From Caldifarciminota bacterium (GTDB lineage Bacteria > Hydrothermota > Tepidihabitantia > B3-TA06): 58,585 nucleotides of DNA. This document shows positions 17,513-26,438 of the stretch, piece after piece. A program made the translations under genes and the position numbers. The DNA is taken from assembly GCA_023128825.1 (NCBI GenBank), contig JAGMDF010000093.1:1-58585 (forward strand). Direction: 5' to 3'. Under the pieces are notes generated by a model. The model made no database searches, was not told the origin of the DNA, and was given only the letters and a program-made list of their open reading frames with translations. Numbering within the stretch: position 1 is the first letter of the stretch; every line of letters starts with the position of its first letter.

Positions 17513-18553
17513 ATGGCGCAGGTAAATCAAGCCGTTTTAGGCATGCTCAAGGGACAACCGCAGGCGGTTGAGTTTTTGGAGAAAGCTGCACAGAACCCTC
17601 AGGGCGGCTACATCTTCTTCGGGCCAGACGGGGTAGGCAAGCGCACCGCGGCCATCCTATTCGCGGCGGCCGTAAATCCCCCCTCCTTCAGCGAGACGAT
17701 ATTCGCACTCTCGCATCCCGACATAGTTCCGCTTTTTCCCTTCAAGGCCGAGCCTGCAAGCGGTCGTGAGAAGTGGATCGAGGAGTTGGGGCAGGAGCGT
17801 GAGAAATACGCTCTGGGCCAGCGCTCACCGGATCCCAACCCTTCATGGGTGATCTCGATCGACAGGATACGCGATCTGCGCGGGGAGATGAAATACCCGC
17901 CTCGTATACTACGCCACAGGACAGCGCTTCTCTTTGATTTCGATCTGATCAGGGAGGAGGGGGCGAATGCGTTTCTTAAAACACTTGAGGAGCCGCAGGC
18001 GCAGACCGTGCTCCTGCTTACCACATCCCGTCCCTTTGCCCTGCCTGCAACGATCCGCTCGCGCTGCAAGCTCGTTAGATTCAAGGCACTGGATGAGGCG
18101 GTGATACGAGAGAAATTGCTTAATGACGGCTACCCTGAAGAAGAGGTAGACGTCGCTGTGGACGTCACGTTCGGCAGCCTCAAGCAGGCATACCTTTATC
18201 TTGATGATAAGGAGAGTTTTATCTCCGAGGAGGTGCTTTTCTATCTTGAACATCCTGCCTCGTCGGATCTGGATCTGGTGCGGCTGATAGAGCGACTCAG
18301 CTACCAGGTAGGCCTGGATAAGATTCTTTCATCCTTTAGCCTTGTTTTTCGGTGGGTGATGCGTGCCCGTTCAGGCAGACGCCCCAGCTGGAAACGCCTG
18401 GCCAAGCTCGTGGACAGGCTTTCTACCAGGATTTCACGACCGGCACTTGTCCATAACATCCTTTTGACCGAGCGGATGTCGGGCAGGGTGCCGCTCAACC
18501 CCACGCCATCACTCTTTCTTTATCAATACCTTTCATCCCTAAGGTTCGATTGA
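17513..18553 (+). CDS. holB: DNA polymerase III delta' subunit
   Basis: It is a clamp-loader subunit. Walker A-like FFGPDGVGKRTAAILFAA lies at ~34-51. The sensor region NAFLKTLEEPQAQTVLLLTTS and the SRC motif (IRSRCKLVRF) follow. The zinc-binding cysteines found in gamma/tau and many delta' proteins are missing. Length is 346 residues, in the family range (~330-340). The ATG immediately follows the stop of the LytM gene. It is the last gene of the operon that begins at pdxA. The C-terminal collar domain is weakly conserved, so DnaX is excluded mainly by size. Confidence 0.85.
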   Translation: MAQVNQAVLGMLKGQPQAVEFLEKAAQNPQGGYIFFGPDGVGKRTAAILFAAAVNPPSFSETIFALSHPDIVPLFPFKAEPASGREKWIEELGQEREKYALGQRSPDPNPSWVISIDRIRDLRGEMKYPPRILRHRTALLFDFDLIREEGANAFLKTLEEPQAQTVLLLTTSRPFALPATIRSRCKLVRFKALDEAVIREKLLNDGYPEEEVDVAVDVTFGSLKQAYLYLDDKESFISEEVLFYLEHPASSDLDLVRLIERLSYQVGLDKILSSFSLVFRWVMRARSGRRPSWKRLAKLVDRLSTRISRPALVHNILLTERMSGRVPLNPTPSLFLYQYLSSLRFD

Positions 18554-18757
18554 TTGACCCCTTAGGAGCCACACGATCCTTTCAGTGTATCAAGATGATT
18601 CCCGCACATCCTGATGTGGGTGTGTTACGGGTGTGTTATTTCCTTAGAATTAGGAGCGCAAGCTCCCAGTAATCATGAAAATACCCCCTCAGGGGTACGG
18701 AACGTGTTACGGGGTGTGTGCTACGGGTGTGTGTGTTACGGGTTACGGGTTGAGCAG
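18554..18757 (+). repeat. degenerate tandem repeat of TGTGTTACGGG units
   Basis: The motif (TG)TGTTACGGG or its variant GTGCTACGGG occurs about six times between 18618 and 18748, interrupted by ordinary sequence around 18645-18705. It ends inside the last codons of the M6 peptidase gene on the other strand. No gene is seen in the gap. Confidence 0.6.
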
Positions 18758-21448
18758 GACGAAACGGGAAGTCCAGTTTCCTTTTTCCGTCTTGATTCCA
18801 ACAAAGTAGACACCTGACGTTAAGCCTGTCGTTGGAATCCGGACTGTGTGTTCGCCTTGTTCAAGAAAGCCCAGCGATTTCGCGCTCACCCTGCGCCCCA
18901 GAGCATCGTAGAGGGCAAGTTCTACGTTCCGGCCCTCGGCAAGTGATATGTACATAACGGCTGCATCCCCTGCGCGAACCACCGGAGACAGTATCTCGAT
19001 CCCCCAGACAGAAGGTCTGGAAGGCTGCTCCGCGATACCCAGATCGTAGCCGAACCAGCGAAGAACTCGTCCCATGAACGCCTCCTTGGAGAGTACCATG
19101 TAAGGATTCCCTGTAAGCCCCTCGAAAGGAAAAGCAAGATATGCAAGCTGGTAAGTGGTATCTTCAAAGGCAATGGCAGCGGCGTTGCCGTCGGGGTAGA
19201 GAAGGATGGGAAACGCATCGCCGGTGGCATAGATGCCGTCCTTTGAGGTGCCGTACGCAGCTGCAACAGCGACCTGCTCATCTGCTCCGACAATGGGATT
19301 ATTCCCGGCACCATTGATCACGATCTCGCTTTGGTTCGGGGTCTTGAACTCTGCGCGCAGGAAGTCGCGGTAGAAGCTTGAGCTCCCCCTGTCCTCACCC
19401 AGATTCTGGCTTGAGCAGATAAGCTTTCCACCGCTGGCAAGGAAATCCTCAATGAGCGCTTCTTCCGACTCGCTGATGGTGGCAGCCTCCTGACCCGTGA
19501 ACCAGACAAGAACCGAATCGTGCGTTCCCGAAGCGAGCAGCATATCCTCAAGTGCTAGGAGATCCTCCGAGGTGGCATGCTCATGGGGGACCCCCAGATT
19601 GTCGAGAATCGCGTCATAGATCAGGCTCAGTCCCTCATCTGAAGCGTCGTTGACCACAAGCAGGCCCGGCCAACCCAGCATAAGAACAAAGCTGAAGGTC
19701 TGTTCGAAACCGGTCACTCCCTCCCGCAGGGTAAGCCTTGCTTCGGTCTCAAGATAACCCGGAACTTCGGGAGAGAGAGTCAGGATAAACGGATCGGATG
19801 CATTAGACCCTGTTTCTTCTTCGCCGATTGAACCGAACGAAACATTAGGCTTTGTGACGGTAACCGCTTTGCTGTTGACAAAAAGCTCACCCTCCAGATT
19901 ATCAACGGCACCCCAGAGATTTTCAAGGGTAACCACGAGCGTTCCCTCCTCTCCCGGTTCGATCCTGGCGTTGTCCCCGCCCCACTGCCTGGTCGAGATA
20001 AAGCGGAAGTACGGAAGATTCTTGCCCACATCAAAATGAGCATACATCACGCTGTCAGAATCGGTTATGTCAAGCACACCAACCCTCGTGTCTTCTTCGA
20101 AGTAGTCGCGGCTCGTGGGGTAGGGCAGGTGGGTGTAAAACTCCCTGCGCCTCCACGTACCGGGGAAGGGATCGCCCGGATCACCTGAGCTCAAGTTGCG
20201 TTCAAGACCAAACTGTCCGTCCGCCTGTTCGACCGCCACGCGGTAGTGATGATAGGAGGAGTGCTCCCCGGGTATGTACTGCTGGTCGTTGTTGCGTTTT
20301 GCCTCGTCCACGTGATATACGAGGAGGCCTTCGCCGGGAAGTTTAGCGTCAAAAAGACCCAGCTTTTGGCGATTCTCAACCAGGAAGTACTGTTTGCCCA
20401 CGGTATCCCCGTCTGTCCAGAGCCGGTAGACTACGGGGGTAAACTCAACCGCCGGAAGTTCAGCGTTGGTTTCGTAATCGGTTACGCGAACCGGCTGCAC
20501 CCATCCCAGCTTGGACTTGCACCAGGCGTCAAAATGGGCGGGCGAGGCACCGCCGCCGTTCCATGAACCAGCGGCCATAATGCTCCACTTTCCTGCACCC
20601 TTTGAATCGTAATCGTAGTCGTAAAGATCGGGCAATCCCAAAATATGTCCGTACTCGTGGGCAAAAACCCCCATGTTGATGAGCAAGCCGTCGCAGCGTT
20701 CCTCAGGCTGAACCGAGTAGCGCTCAAGTCGAATCTTCCCGCCGTTTGCTGACGCATCGTTGGTTTCGTGGTAAGTTACCGACATGTGAGACCAGATCCT
20801 GCCGCAGTGATTCTCCTCGTATCCGGGTCCGGCATGGACAACGTAGAGAGCATCTATGGCACCGTCGTCGTCCCCTGAGTTCGGGATACCGTCAGGGCCG
20901 TCGTTATCGAAACGAGCGAAATCCACGTAAGGGTCGGCAGCCTTGACCGCCTCCTCGGCCATCTCTTGAGAGTGTTCAAAACCGTAGTATTCTGACCAGT
21001 AGTCGTAGCTGCCCGCAAGACGGTGCCAGGCGCGTCCGCTCGAAGGATGGGGAGAAGGTTCGCCTGAGAACTCAAACTGGCCGTAGGAGTTTTCGATGTA
21101 GAAATCCTTCATACTGCCGGTAGGCCATATGCCTTCGCTGAAGAGCAGGGTGTCGTAGGCGGCAGGTGGATGATGTAGGGTGTCCGCCTTGTTATCATAG
21201 AAATCCACAAGTATGGCGATGCCTGAGCCTGAGGTCACGGGTTCTGCAGGCATGGTGATTGAGTGGAGGGCTGCTTGTGCATTGAAAACCTTCCAGGCCT
21301 GGGCCACCTTTGCAAGTTCGCCTGAGGCGCGCAACTCTTCTACCATGTCAGGATGCAGCGGCATCGGGAGTATCGGCCCCTGCTTTGCCACGCCGCCTGA
21401 AGCAAAAAGCGACGTAATGCAAAGAACGAACACGGACAAAATTTTCAT
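18743..21448 (-). CDS. secreted M6-family metalloprotease with C-terminal sorting-type domain
   Basis: A predicted zinc endopeptidase of the immune-inhibitor-A type, exported to the cell surface or outside. A signal peptide occupies ~1-20. The M6 domain carries the zinc motif FAHEYGHILGLPDLYDYD near residue 262. The middle region (~480-600) resembles Ig-like/NEW3-type beta domains, and a region near ~610-790 resembles a class-I glutamine amidotransferase-like or ThuA-like fold (inference). The last ~85 residues (RPSVWGIEILSPVVRAGDAA... to FVLLNP) form a FlgD/T9SS-type C-terminal beta-sandwich, shared in style with the 33597 and 36861 proteins. Length is 901 residues. The leaderless promoter 6 nt upstream fixes the start. 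Confidence 0.87.
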   Translation of the reverse strand: MKILSVFVLCITSLFASGGVAKQGPILPMPLHPDMVEELRASGELAKVAQAWKVFNAQAALHSITMPAEPVTSGSGIAILVDFYDNKADTLHHPPAAYDTLLFSEGIWPTGSMKDFYIENSYGQFEFSGEPSPHPSSGRAWHRLAGSYDYWSEYYGFEHSQEMAEEAVKAADPYVDFARFDNDGPDGIPNSGDDDGAIDALYVVHAGPGYEENHCGRIWSHMSVTYHETNDASANGGKIRLERYSVQPEERCDGLLINMGVFAHEYGHILGLPDLYDYDYDSKGAGKWSIMAAGSWNGGGASPAHFDAWCKSKLGWVQPVRVTDYETNAELPAVEFTPVVYRLWTDGDTVGKQYFLVENRQKLGLFDAKLPGEGLLVYHVDEAKRNNDQQYIPGEHSSYHHYRVAVEQADGQFGLERNLSSGDPGDPFPGTWRRREFYTHLPYPTSRDYFEEDTRVGVLDITDSDSVMYAHFDVGKNLPYFRFISTRQWGGDNARIEPGEEGTLVVTLENLWGAVDNLEGELFVNSKAVTVTKPNVSFGSIGEEETGSNASDPFILTLSPEVPGYLETEARLTLREGVTGFEQTFSFVLMLGWPGLLVVNDASDEGLSLIYDAILDNLGVPHEHATSEDLLALEDMLLASGTHDSVLVWFTGQEAATISESEEALIEDFLASGGKLICSSQNLGEDRGSSSFYRDFLRAEFKTPNQSEIVINGAGNNPIVGADEQVAVAAAYGTSKDGIYATGDAFPILLYPDGNAAAIAFEDTTYQLAYLAFPFEGLTGNPYMVLSKEAFMGRVLRWFGYDLGIAEQPSRPSVWGIEILSPVVRAGDAAVMYISLAEGRNVELALYDALGRRVSAKSLGFLEQGEHTVRIPTTGLTSGVYFVGIKTEKGNWTSRFVLLNP

Positions 21449-21454
21449 GACATA

Positions 21455-21482
21455 ATTCTAGGGTTAAGAGGGGGGATGTCAA
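21455..21482 (-). promoter_or_regulatory. leaderless promoter of the M6 peptidase gene
   Basis: Minus strand TTGACA (21482-21477), 16 bp, TAGAAT (21460-21455). The ATG at 21448 follows after 6 nt. Confidence 0.75.
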
Positions 21483-21870
21483 GGCCACCCCGAGAATACC
21501 CACTTACGAGTAAAGTGGCAATCGTTCTAATCCCCTAACTAATTAAAGCAGTGATCACATCAATGAGAGTTAAGGGTGTCTCGGAGGGATGCGGAGTGGT
21601 CGTTTGGGGTAAAGGGGGTTATTTTTCACAGATATCGGATAGCCTATCGGCAACGCAGAAGGTTATCCTGGTGCGATAGGTAGTCGAGAAATAGATACCT
21701 AGACATAAATCTTCACTTAGAGCCGCATATGAGATCGCCGCGTCGCTTCGCTCCTCGCGATGACGGAGGATTCAAATACCTTGGGGTCCCCGTACGGCTG
21801 CGCCTGCTTTCCCCACCTGCACTACCGTCTAGTGTCGGGTGAAGCAGACGTGTGGGGTATCTCATAAGTC
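21483..21870. other. gene-free gap between divergent transcription units
   Basis: No gene is seen. The left half is unique-looking AT-balanced sequence. The right half contains a family D fragment (21738-21768, CGCGATGACGG end) and a long family A element (21783-21859). Confidence 0.6.
21783..21859 (+). repeat. hairpin family A copy with enlarged stem-loop
   Basis: It begins GGGGTCCCCG and ends GTGTGGGGT. The interior has CTGCTT paired with AAGCAG, enclosing CCCAC...GGGTG and ACT...AGT pairs. It is about twice the length of the usual copy and ends 11 bp before the -35 box of the next operon. Confidence 0.6.
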
Positions 21871-21898
21871 TTGATTTTTGAAGCTATTCCTTTATAAT
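21871..21898 (+). promoter_or_regulatory. leaderless promoter of the epimerase-DUF4159 operon
   Basis: TTGATT (21871-21876), 16 bp, TATAAT (21893-21898). The ATG at 21905 follows after 6 nt. Confidence 0.72.
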
Positions 21899-21904
21899 CT
21901 TCCC

Positions 21905-22825
21905 ATGAGTAGGATTCTGGTAACCGGGGGGGCAGGGTTTATCGGAAGCCACGTGGCAGAGGCGCTTATTGAAGCCTCTCATACCGTGGCAGTCCTAGAC
22001 AACCTCTCATCGGGGAAACGCGAGAACGTCCCTGAAGCGGCCAGGTTCTATCATGTTGATATCACGGATAAGGAGGGGCTGGAGGCTTTCTTTGCCGAGT
22101 TCAAGCCTGAGATCGTAAATCACCACGCGGCGCAGATCTCGGTAAATCGTTCGGTGCGCGAGCCTTGCTTCGACGCCGAGCAGAATATTTTGGGGACCAT
22201 CAACCTGCTTGAGGCGTCGGCCAGACACGGGATCAAGCGCTTCATCTTCGCCTCGACCGGCGGAGCACTCTACGGCGATGCGCCGAGTATCCCATCGAAT
22301 GAAGACACACCGGTTATCCCACTTGCCCCCTACGGCATTGCCAAAGCGTCGGCAGAGCACTACGTCCGCTTCTTCTCGGCAGAGCGGATAGAGCCTGTGA
22401 TTCTGCGTTACGCCAACGTCTACGGTCCGCGTCAGGACCCTTACGGCGAGGCAGGCGTGGTGGGTATCTTTTCACTTAAGGCACTTTCAGGCGAGGGGTG
22501 TGTGATCTACGGAACAGGCTATCAGACCCGTGACTTCGTTTACGTCAAGGACGTGGCGCGAGCAAACCTGGCGGCTGTGGATGGCAAACCCGGCACCTAC
22601 AACATAGGCACAGGGATTGAGACCAGCATCAACAAGCTGTTTTCAGAGTTCAAGAGGCTTGAAGGTTCCCTTAAGGTTTCCCATGATGCCGCCCGTGCGG
22701 GCGAGGTGCTCCGTTCAGTGCTGGACGTAAGCCGCGCCGGAAATGATCTCTGCTGGCAGCCGCAGGTGAATCTGTCAGACGGTATTCGCCAAACCTATGC
22801 GTGGTTCAAGGAGAGGATCGGGTGA
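21905..22825 (+). CDS. NAD-dependent epimerase/dehydratase (UDP-glucose 4-epimerase-like)
   Basis: An extended short-chain dehydrogenase acting on nucleotide sugars for envelope polysaccharides. The N-terminal NAD motif is GGAGFIGSHV. The catalytic triad is visible as Ser in FASTGGALYG and Tyr/Lys in YGIAKASAEHYV. RYANVYGPRQDPYGEAGVV is typical of GalE/WbpP relatives. Length is 306 residues. The ATG at 21905 is preferred over an upstream TTG because the Rossmann motif begins at once and the -10 box sits 6 nt upstream. The stop overlaps the hutI start (GTGA). Exact sugar specificity cannot be read from sequence. Confidence 0.88.
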   Translation: MSRILVTGGAGFIGSHVAEALIEASHTVAVLDNLSSGKRENVPEAARFYHVDITDKEGLEAFFAEFKPEIVNHHAAQISVNRSVREPCFDAEQNILGTINLLEASARHGIKRFIFASTGGALYGDAPSIPSNEDTPVIPLAPYGIAKASAEHYVRFFSAERIEPVILRYANVYGPRQDPYGEAGVVGIFSLKALSGEGCVIYGTGYQTRDFVYVKDVARANLAAVDGKPGTYNIGTGIETSINKLFSEFKRLEGSLKVSHDAARAGEVLRSVLDVSRAGNDLCWQPQVNLSDGIRQTYAWFKERIG

Positions 22826-24036
22826 TCTTCGATCTCATCATACGCAATGCATCACAAATAGTAACCATGGAGGGTGAGAATCTGGGAGTAATAGAGGGGG
22901 GAAGCATCCTCGTTCAAGGGGGCAAGATCGCCCAGGTATACAAGCCGGCTGAGGATAAAGGATGCCATGCCGAGAGGGTACTTGATGCAAAGGGCATGGT
23001 GGTGATGCCCGGCTTCGTGGACTGCCACACGCATCTAGTGTTTGCAGGATCAAGAACGCAGGAGTTTCGAAGACGCATGGCAGGTGCAAGCTACGAGGAG
23101 ATTGCAAGGAAAGGCGGTGGGATACTCTCGACGGTAAAGGCAACCCGGCACGCAACATTTGAGGAGCTTTATGAAGAGGGGCTTAAATGGCTTCGCGAGA
23201 TGCTTCGCTGGGGCACGACCACGGTGGAGATAAAATCGGGATACGGTTTGACGTTGGCCGATGAACTCAAACAACTCTCAGTGATTCGCAGCTTATCCGA
23301 GGAGGTTCCCCAAACCCTGGTTCCAACGTTCCTGGGCGCTCATGCCTTTCCTGAAGGGCCCTCGCGTGAGGAGTATGTTAACGAGGTGATCGATCTCATG
23401 CTTCCCGAGGTCGCGGAAAAAGGGCTGGCCATGTTCGTGGACGCCTTCTGCGACTCTATAGCCTTTAGTAACGAGGAGACGCGGAGGATACTTGAGAAGG
23501 CAGCCGAACTTGGCTTAGGGATTAAACTTCACGTGGATGAGATTGAGGACACGGGCGGTGCCAGGCTTGCGGCTGAGCTTGGGGCGATCTCTGCAGAGCA
23601 TCTTATCAAGTCAAACGAGGTGGGTCTTCGAGCGATGGCCGAGGCAGGCGTGGTACCGGTGCTTCTGCCTGCCACTACCTTCTTTCTTAAGGAGAAGGCA
23701 CGTCCCAACGTTGATCTGATGCGTGAGCTCGGTATGCCTGTTGCGGTGGCCACGGACTTCAACCCGGGTTCATCCACCATCTTTGCCCTTCCATTTGCCG
23801 CTGCCTGCGGGGCGCTCGTGGACGGCTTGACCCTTGAGGAGGCGCTTAAAGGCATCACCATCAACGCAGCCCGCGCCCTGGGGCTTGCCGATGAAGTGGG
23901 ATCGGTCAGGCCCGGCAAGTACGCCGACCTCCTGCTGCTTGAGATGGATACATGGGAGGAGCTTTTGTACCTCTTCAACCGCAACTCGATACGCACCGTT
24001 ATAAAGAGAGGCGAGGTGGTCTGTGCTCACGAGTGA
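22822..24036 (+). CDS. hutI: imidazolonepropionase
   Basis: An amidohydrolase that opens imidazolone-5-propionate in histidine degradation. Motifs include DCHTHLVFAG (metal HxH), RRMAGASYEEIARKGGGI, GTTTVEIKSGYG, FLGAHAFPEG, KLHVDEIEDTGGA with its metal His, and the metal Asp in ATDFNPGSS. Length is 404 residues, typical for HutI. The GTG at 22822 overlaps the epimerase stop. No hutH, hutU or hutG is nearby, so the gene is an orphan inside an unrelated operon. Either the other hut genes lie elsewhere or the enzyme has a related ring-opening role (inference). Confidence 0.9.
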   Translation: MIFDLIIRNASQIVTMEGENLGVIEGGSILVQGGKIAQVYKPAEDKGCHAERVLDAKGMVVMPGFVDCHTHLVFAGSRTQEFRRRMAGASYEEIARKGGGILSTVKATRHATFEELYEEGLKWLREMLRWGTTTVEIKSGYGLTLADELKQLSVIRSLSEEVPQTLVPTFLGAHAFPEGPSREEYVNEVIDLMLPEVAEKGLAMFVDAFCDSIAFSNEETRRILEKAAELGLGIKLHVDEIEDTGGARLAAELGAISAEHLIKSNEVGLRAMAEAGVVPVLLPATTFFLKEKARPNVDLMRELGMPVAVATDFNPGSSTIFALPFAAACGALVDGLTLEEALKGITINAARALGLADEVGSVRPGKYADLLLLEMDTWEELLYLFNRNSIRTVIKRGEVVCAHE

Positions 24037-24619
24037 GGTACGCAAGGCGCTGAGTGATGCGCTGCGCGAGGGCCGCCTGAACGAAGCCAGGATGATGCTT
24101 GAGCGGGAAGGAGCCTATGCCCCGGACGCGGAGGAGTTAAGCTACTTTCAAGGGGTGCTTTTTTTGGCCCAAGGGCAGACCGAGGAGGGCATCGCGAAGC
24201 TCAAAGACGCGTTGAGTATGGCCCAGGAACGCTCAAACTTTGTTTTTGCGATCGCGGCCGCGGCACGTCTGGCCCGGAAAGACCCGGATAATGTGGACAT
24301 CCGCCTGCGCCGGACCGATCTCTATCTGGCCATGGGACTGGTGCACGCAGCCTACGACTACCTTCTGCGCGAGTTCGACTTCTACCGCAGGCGCAACGAC
24401 CCTCACGCACTCTCATCTATCGTGAAGAAAATGATAGACATAGACAAGGAGAATCTTGACTTGGCGCTTAAAGTGGCTAACATACTCGCCTATCTGGAAC
24501 AGAAAGACGAGGTGCGTCGGGTAGTGGAAAACGTTATCTTCACCCTTCAGGGCCAGGGGAAATACACCGAGGCGGCACAGATACAGAAGAAATACACCAA
24601 ACTTTACGAGGAGTCATGA
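24023..24619 (+). CDS. TPR-like helical repeat protein
   Basis: The family is not recognised beyond its repeats. The protein has 198 residues, entirely helical by appearance, with three or four TPR-like helix pairs (for example ELSYFQGVLFLAQGQTEEGI and DLYLAMGLVHAAYDYLLREF). No signal peptide or membrane segment is seen, so it is probably a cytoplasmic scaffold. A GTG at 24023 overlaps the end of hutI by 14 bp. Its stop overlaps the next gene as ATGA. The next gene also has TPR units, and an ExeA-like ATPase follows, suggesting one assembly. Confidence 0.75.
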   Translation: MLTSEVRKALSDALREGRLNEARMMLEREGAYAPDAEELSYFQGVLFLAQGQTEEGIAKLKDALSMAQERSNFVFAIAAAARLARKDPDNVDIRLRRTDLYLAMGLVHAAYDYLLREFDFYRRRNDPHALSSIVKKMIDIDKENLDLALKVANILAYLEQKDEVRRVVENVIFTLQGQGKYTEAAQIQKKYTKLYEES

Positions 24620-25602
24620 AACAGGAAGGTCTGGATCCTGAAGGCAAGATAGAACTCGCGGGGCTGCTCTTGCAGATAGGCTTCAAGTCCGAGGCAGTAA
24701 CCGAGTATCTTATGGCGGCTGAAATGTACGAGGAGCGTGGGGATAAGGAAGAGGCGGTAAAGCTTTATGAAAAGATACTCGAACTGGATAAAGACAACCA
24801 GGCCGCCAAACGAGGGCTCGAAAAGCTCAAGCCTCGCTCTCGTAAAGACATAGACGAGATGGTCGCCAGGATGGGATTCGGACCTGCTTTTGGTGAAGAA
24901 CCCGCCACCGAAGAGCCTCATCCACAAAAGGTAACTGCCCCGGAAGAATCCGAGAAACCTACCCCATCGCCTCCGGAAGGTGAACAAAAAGTGCAAATCC
25001 CCTCAGAGCCCCCCGAACACGTACCACCCACTGATATAAGCGAGGCTCCGGTTGAAACCCAGCCGCAGGAGAAAGAACCTGAACCCAGAATGGAAGAAGA
25101 AGTGGCTGGTCTGGCCAGCATGGGTATCGAGGAGTTTCTGGCTTCGTTTATGCCTCTGTTAAGACACACCTCAGAGGAACTTAAAGAGAGGGGCGAACTG
25201 GCCGCCTTCTTCCGCGAGGAGGGGTTGTGGTCCGAGGCCTTCTTTGAAGAACGTCCCGCCTACCTGAATAAACCTTCGGTTAAGAAGCTTGGCGAACTCC
25301 TGTCGCTCCTCGCGCGTTCGGATGATAAGGACACCTTGATTGGCTTCCTTTTGACTGAAAGCTTCACCGAGCGGGAGGTGAACCTGAAACAAGAGGTGCT
25401 TGAAGCACTTGTTACGGCATACGAGGAACAGGGACGTCTGGAGGAGGCGAGGAAAACAAGAAAACAGCTTGCAACCCTTGCATCACAGGCACAGAAAAAA
25501 AAGAAGCCCGGGGTAAAGATAATCGAGGATGTACCCAGGCTCTCCGAGGAAAATACCCATAAAGGCAAGAAGAGACCTGCAGACCCGATTCAGTTTGTGT
25601 AG
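24616..25602 (+). CDS. TPR protein with proline/glutamate-rich linker
   Basis: An N-terminal TPR pair (~10-70, LLLQIGFKSEAVTEYLMAAE and YEERGDKEEAVKLYEKILEL) is followed by a low-complexity Pro/Glu linker (~95-165). A helical C-terminal region (~170-290) and a lysine-rich tail complete the 328 residues. There is no export signal. It is coupled to the previous gene by an ATGA overlap and lies 2 bp before the ExeA-like ATPase gene. The role is unknown; scaffold or regulator of the neighbouring ATPase is an inference from context. Confidence 0.72.
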   Translation: MKQEGLDPEGKIELAGLLLQIGFKSEAVTEYLMAAEMYEERGDKEEAVKLYEKILELDKDNQAAKRGLEKLKPRSRKDIDEMVARMGFGPAFGEEPATEEPHPQKVTAPEESEKPTPSPPEGEQKVQIPSEPPEHVPPTDISEAPVETQPQEKEPEPRMEEEVAGLASMGIEEFLASFMPLLRHTSEELKERGELAAFFREEGLWSEAFFEERPAYLNKPSVKKLGELLSLLARSDDKDTLIGFLLTESFTEREVNLKQEVLEALVTAYEEQGRLEEARKTRKQLATLASQAQKKKKPGVKIIEDVPRLSEENTHKGKKRPADPIQFV

Positions 25603-25604
25603 AG

Positions 25605-26438
25605 ATGGCGTACGAAACCTTCTATAGACTCAAGTACGAACCCTTCGCGGTTCAACCCGATCCTCGTTTCTACTTCAACAGTCCACAGCATGCAGTGGCG
25701 CGCGAGTATCTCCTGCACGCGGCCGAACGCGGAAGGGGACTTGCTCTTCTCCTTGGCGAGATCGGAACCGGCAAGACGACCCTTTCGCGGCGTATACTCA
25801 CCGAACTCGAAGCAGACGAACGCTATCATATCGGCATGGTGGTCCTGACCCACTCGATCAGACCACGCTGGCTCTTGGAAAAGATCGCGACCCTCTTCGA
25901 TATTGAATACCTGCCTGATGAAGCCTCAGAGTTGTTTTCCATGATAGTAAACAGGCTCTTCGAGATATACAATGCAGGTAACAAGGCGGTGATATTCATA
26001 GACGAGGCGAATAAGATCGACGATCCAGAGACCTTAGAAGAGATCAGGGGGTTCATCAATCTTGAGACCGCTGAGGGGGATAAGCTGGTTACCTTTATCC
26101 TTTTGGGTCTACCCGATCTTGAGGTCAACCTTGCGCAGAACGCGGCCCTGTACCAGCGCGTTGCCGTACGGGTAACCCTCAATCCCCTGACTGCAGATGC
26201 CGTCAAGGCCTACATCCGGTACCGCTTACAGATTGCCGGACGTATGGATTCCATCTTCACCGACAAAGCACTGGACGCAGTGACCTCGTTCTCCGGGGGA
26301 CGTCCAAGGCTCGTCAATATCATTTGTGATAACGCATTGATCGAGGGCTACATCCAGCGCAAGCCCAATATAGACGAGTTTATCATAGAGCGGGTGGCAA
26401 AAAACCTTAACCTTATTCCTAAAGAACTCGGCTCGTGA
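25605..26438 (+). CDS. ExeA-like AAA ATPase
   Basis: An AAA+ ATPase of the GspA/ExeA/TniB-like group. It starts with the family hallmark YRLKYEPFAVQPDPRFYFNS. Walker A is GEIGTGKTT (~47-55) and Walker B is AVIFIDEA (~127-134). RITLNPL-type and GGRPRLVNIICDNAL sensor regions follow. Length is 277 residues. It has the ATPase core only, without the C-terminal peptidoglycan-binding domain and membrane helix of full ExeA. No secretin or type II secretion genes are adjacent. Its stop overlaps the PHP gene start (GTGA). Confidence 0.87.
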   Translation: MAYETFYRLKYEPFAVQPDPRFYFNSPQHAVAREYLLHAAERGRGLALLLGEIGTGKTTLSRRILTELEADERYHIGMVVLTHSIRPRWLLEKIATLFDIEYLPDEASELFSMIVNRLFEIYNAGNKAVIFIDEANKIDDPETLEEIRGFINLETAEGDKLVTFILLGLPDLEVNLAQNAALYQRVAVRVTLNPLTADAVKAYIRYRLQIAGRMDSIFTDKALDAVTSFSGGRPRLVNIICDNALIEGYIQRKPNIDEFIIERVAKNLNLIPKELGS

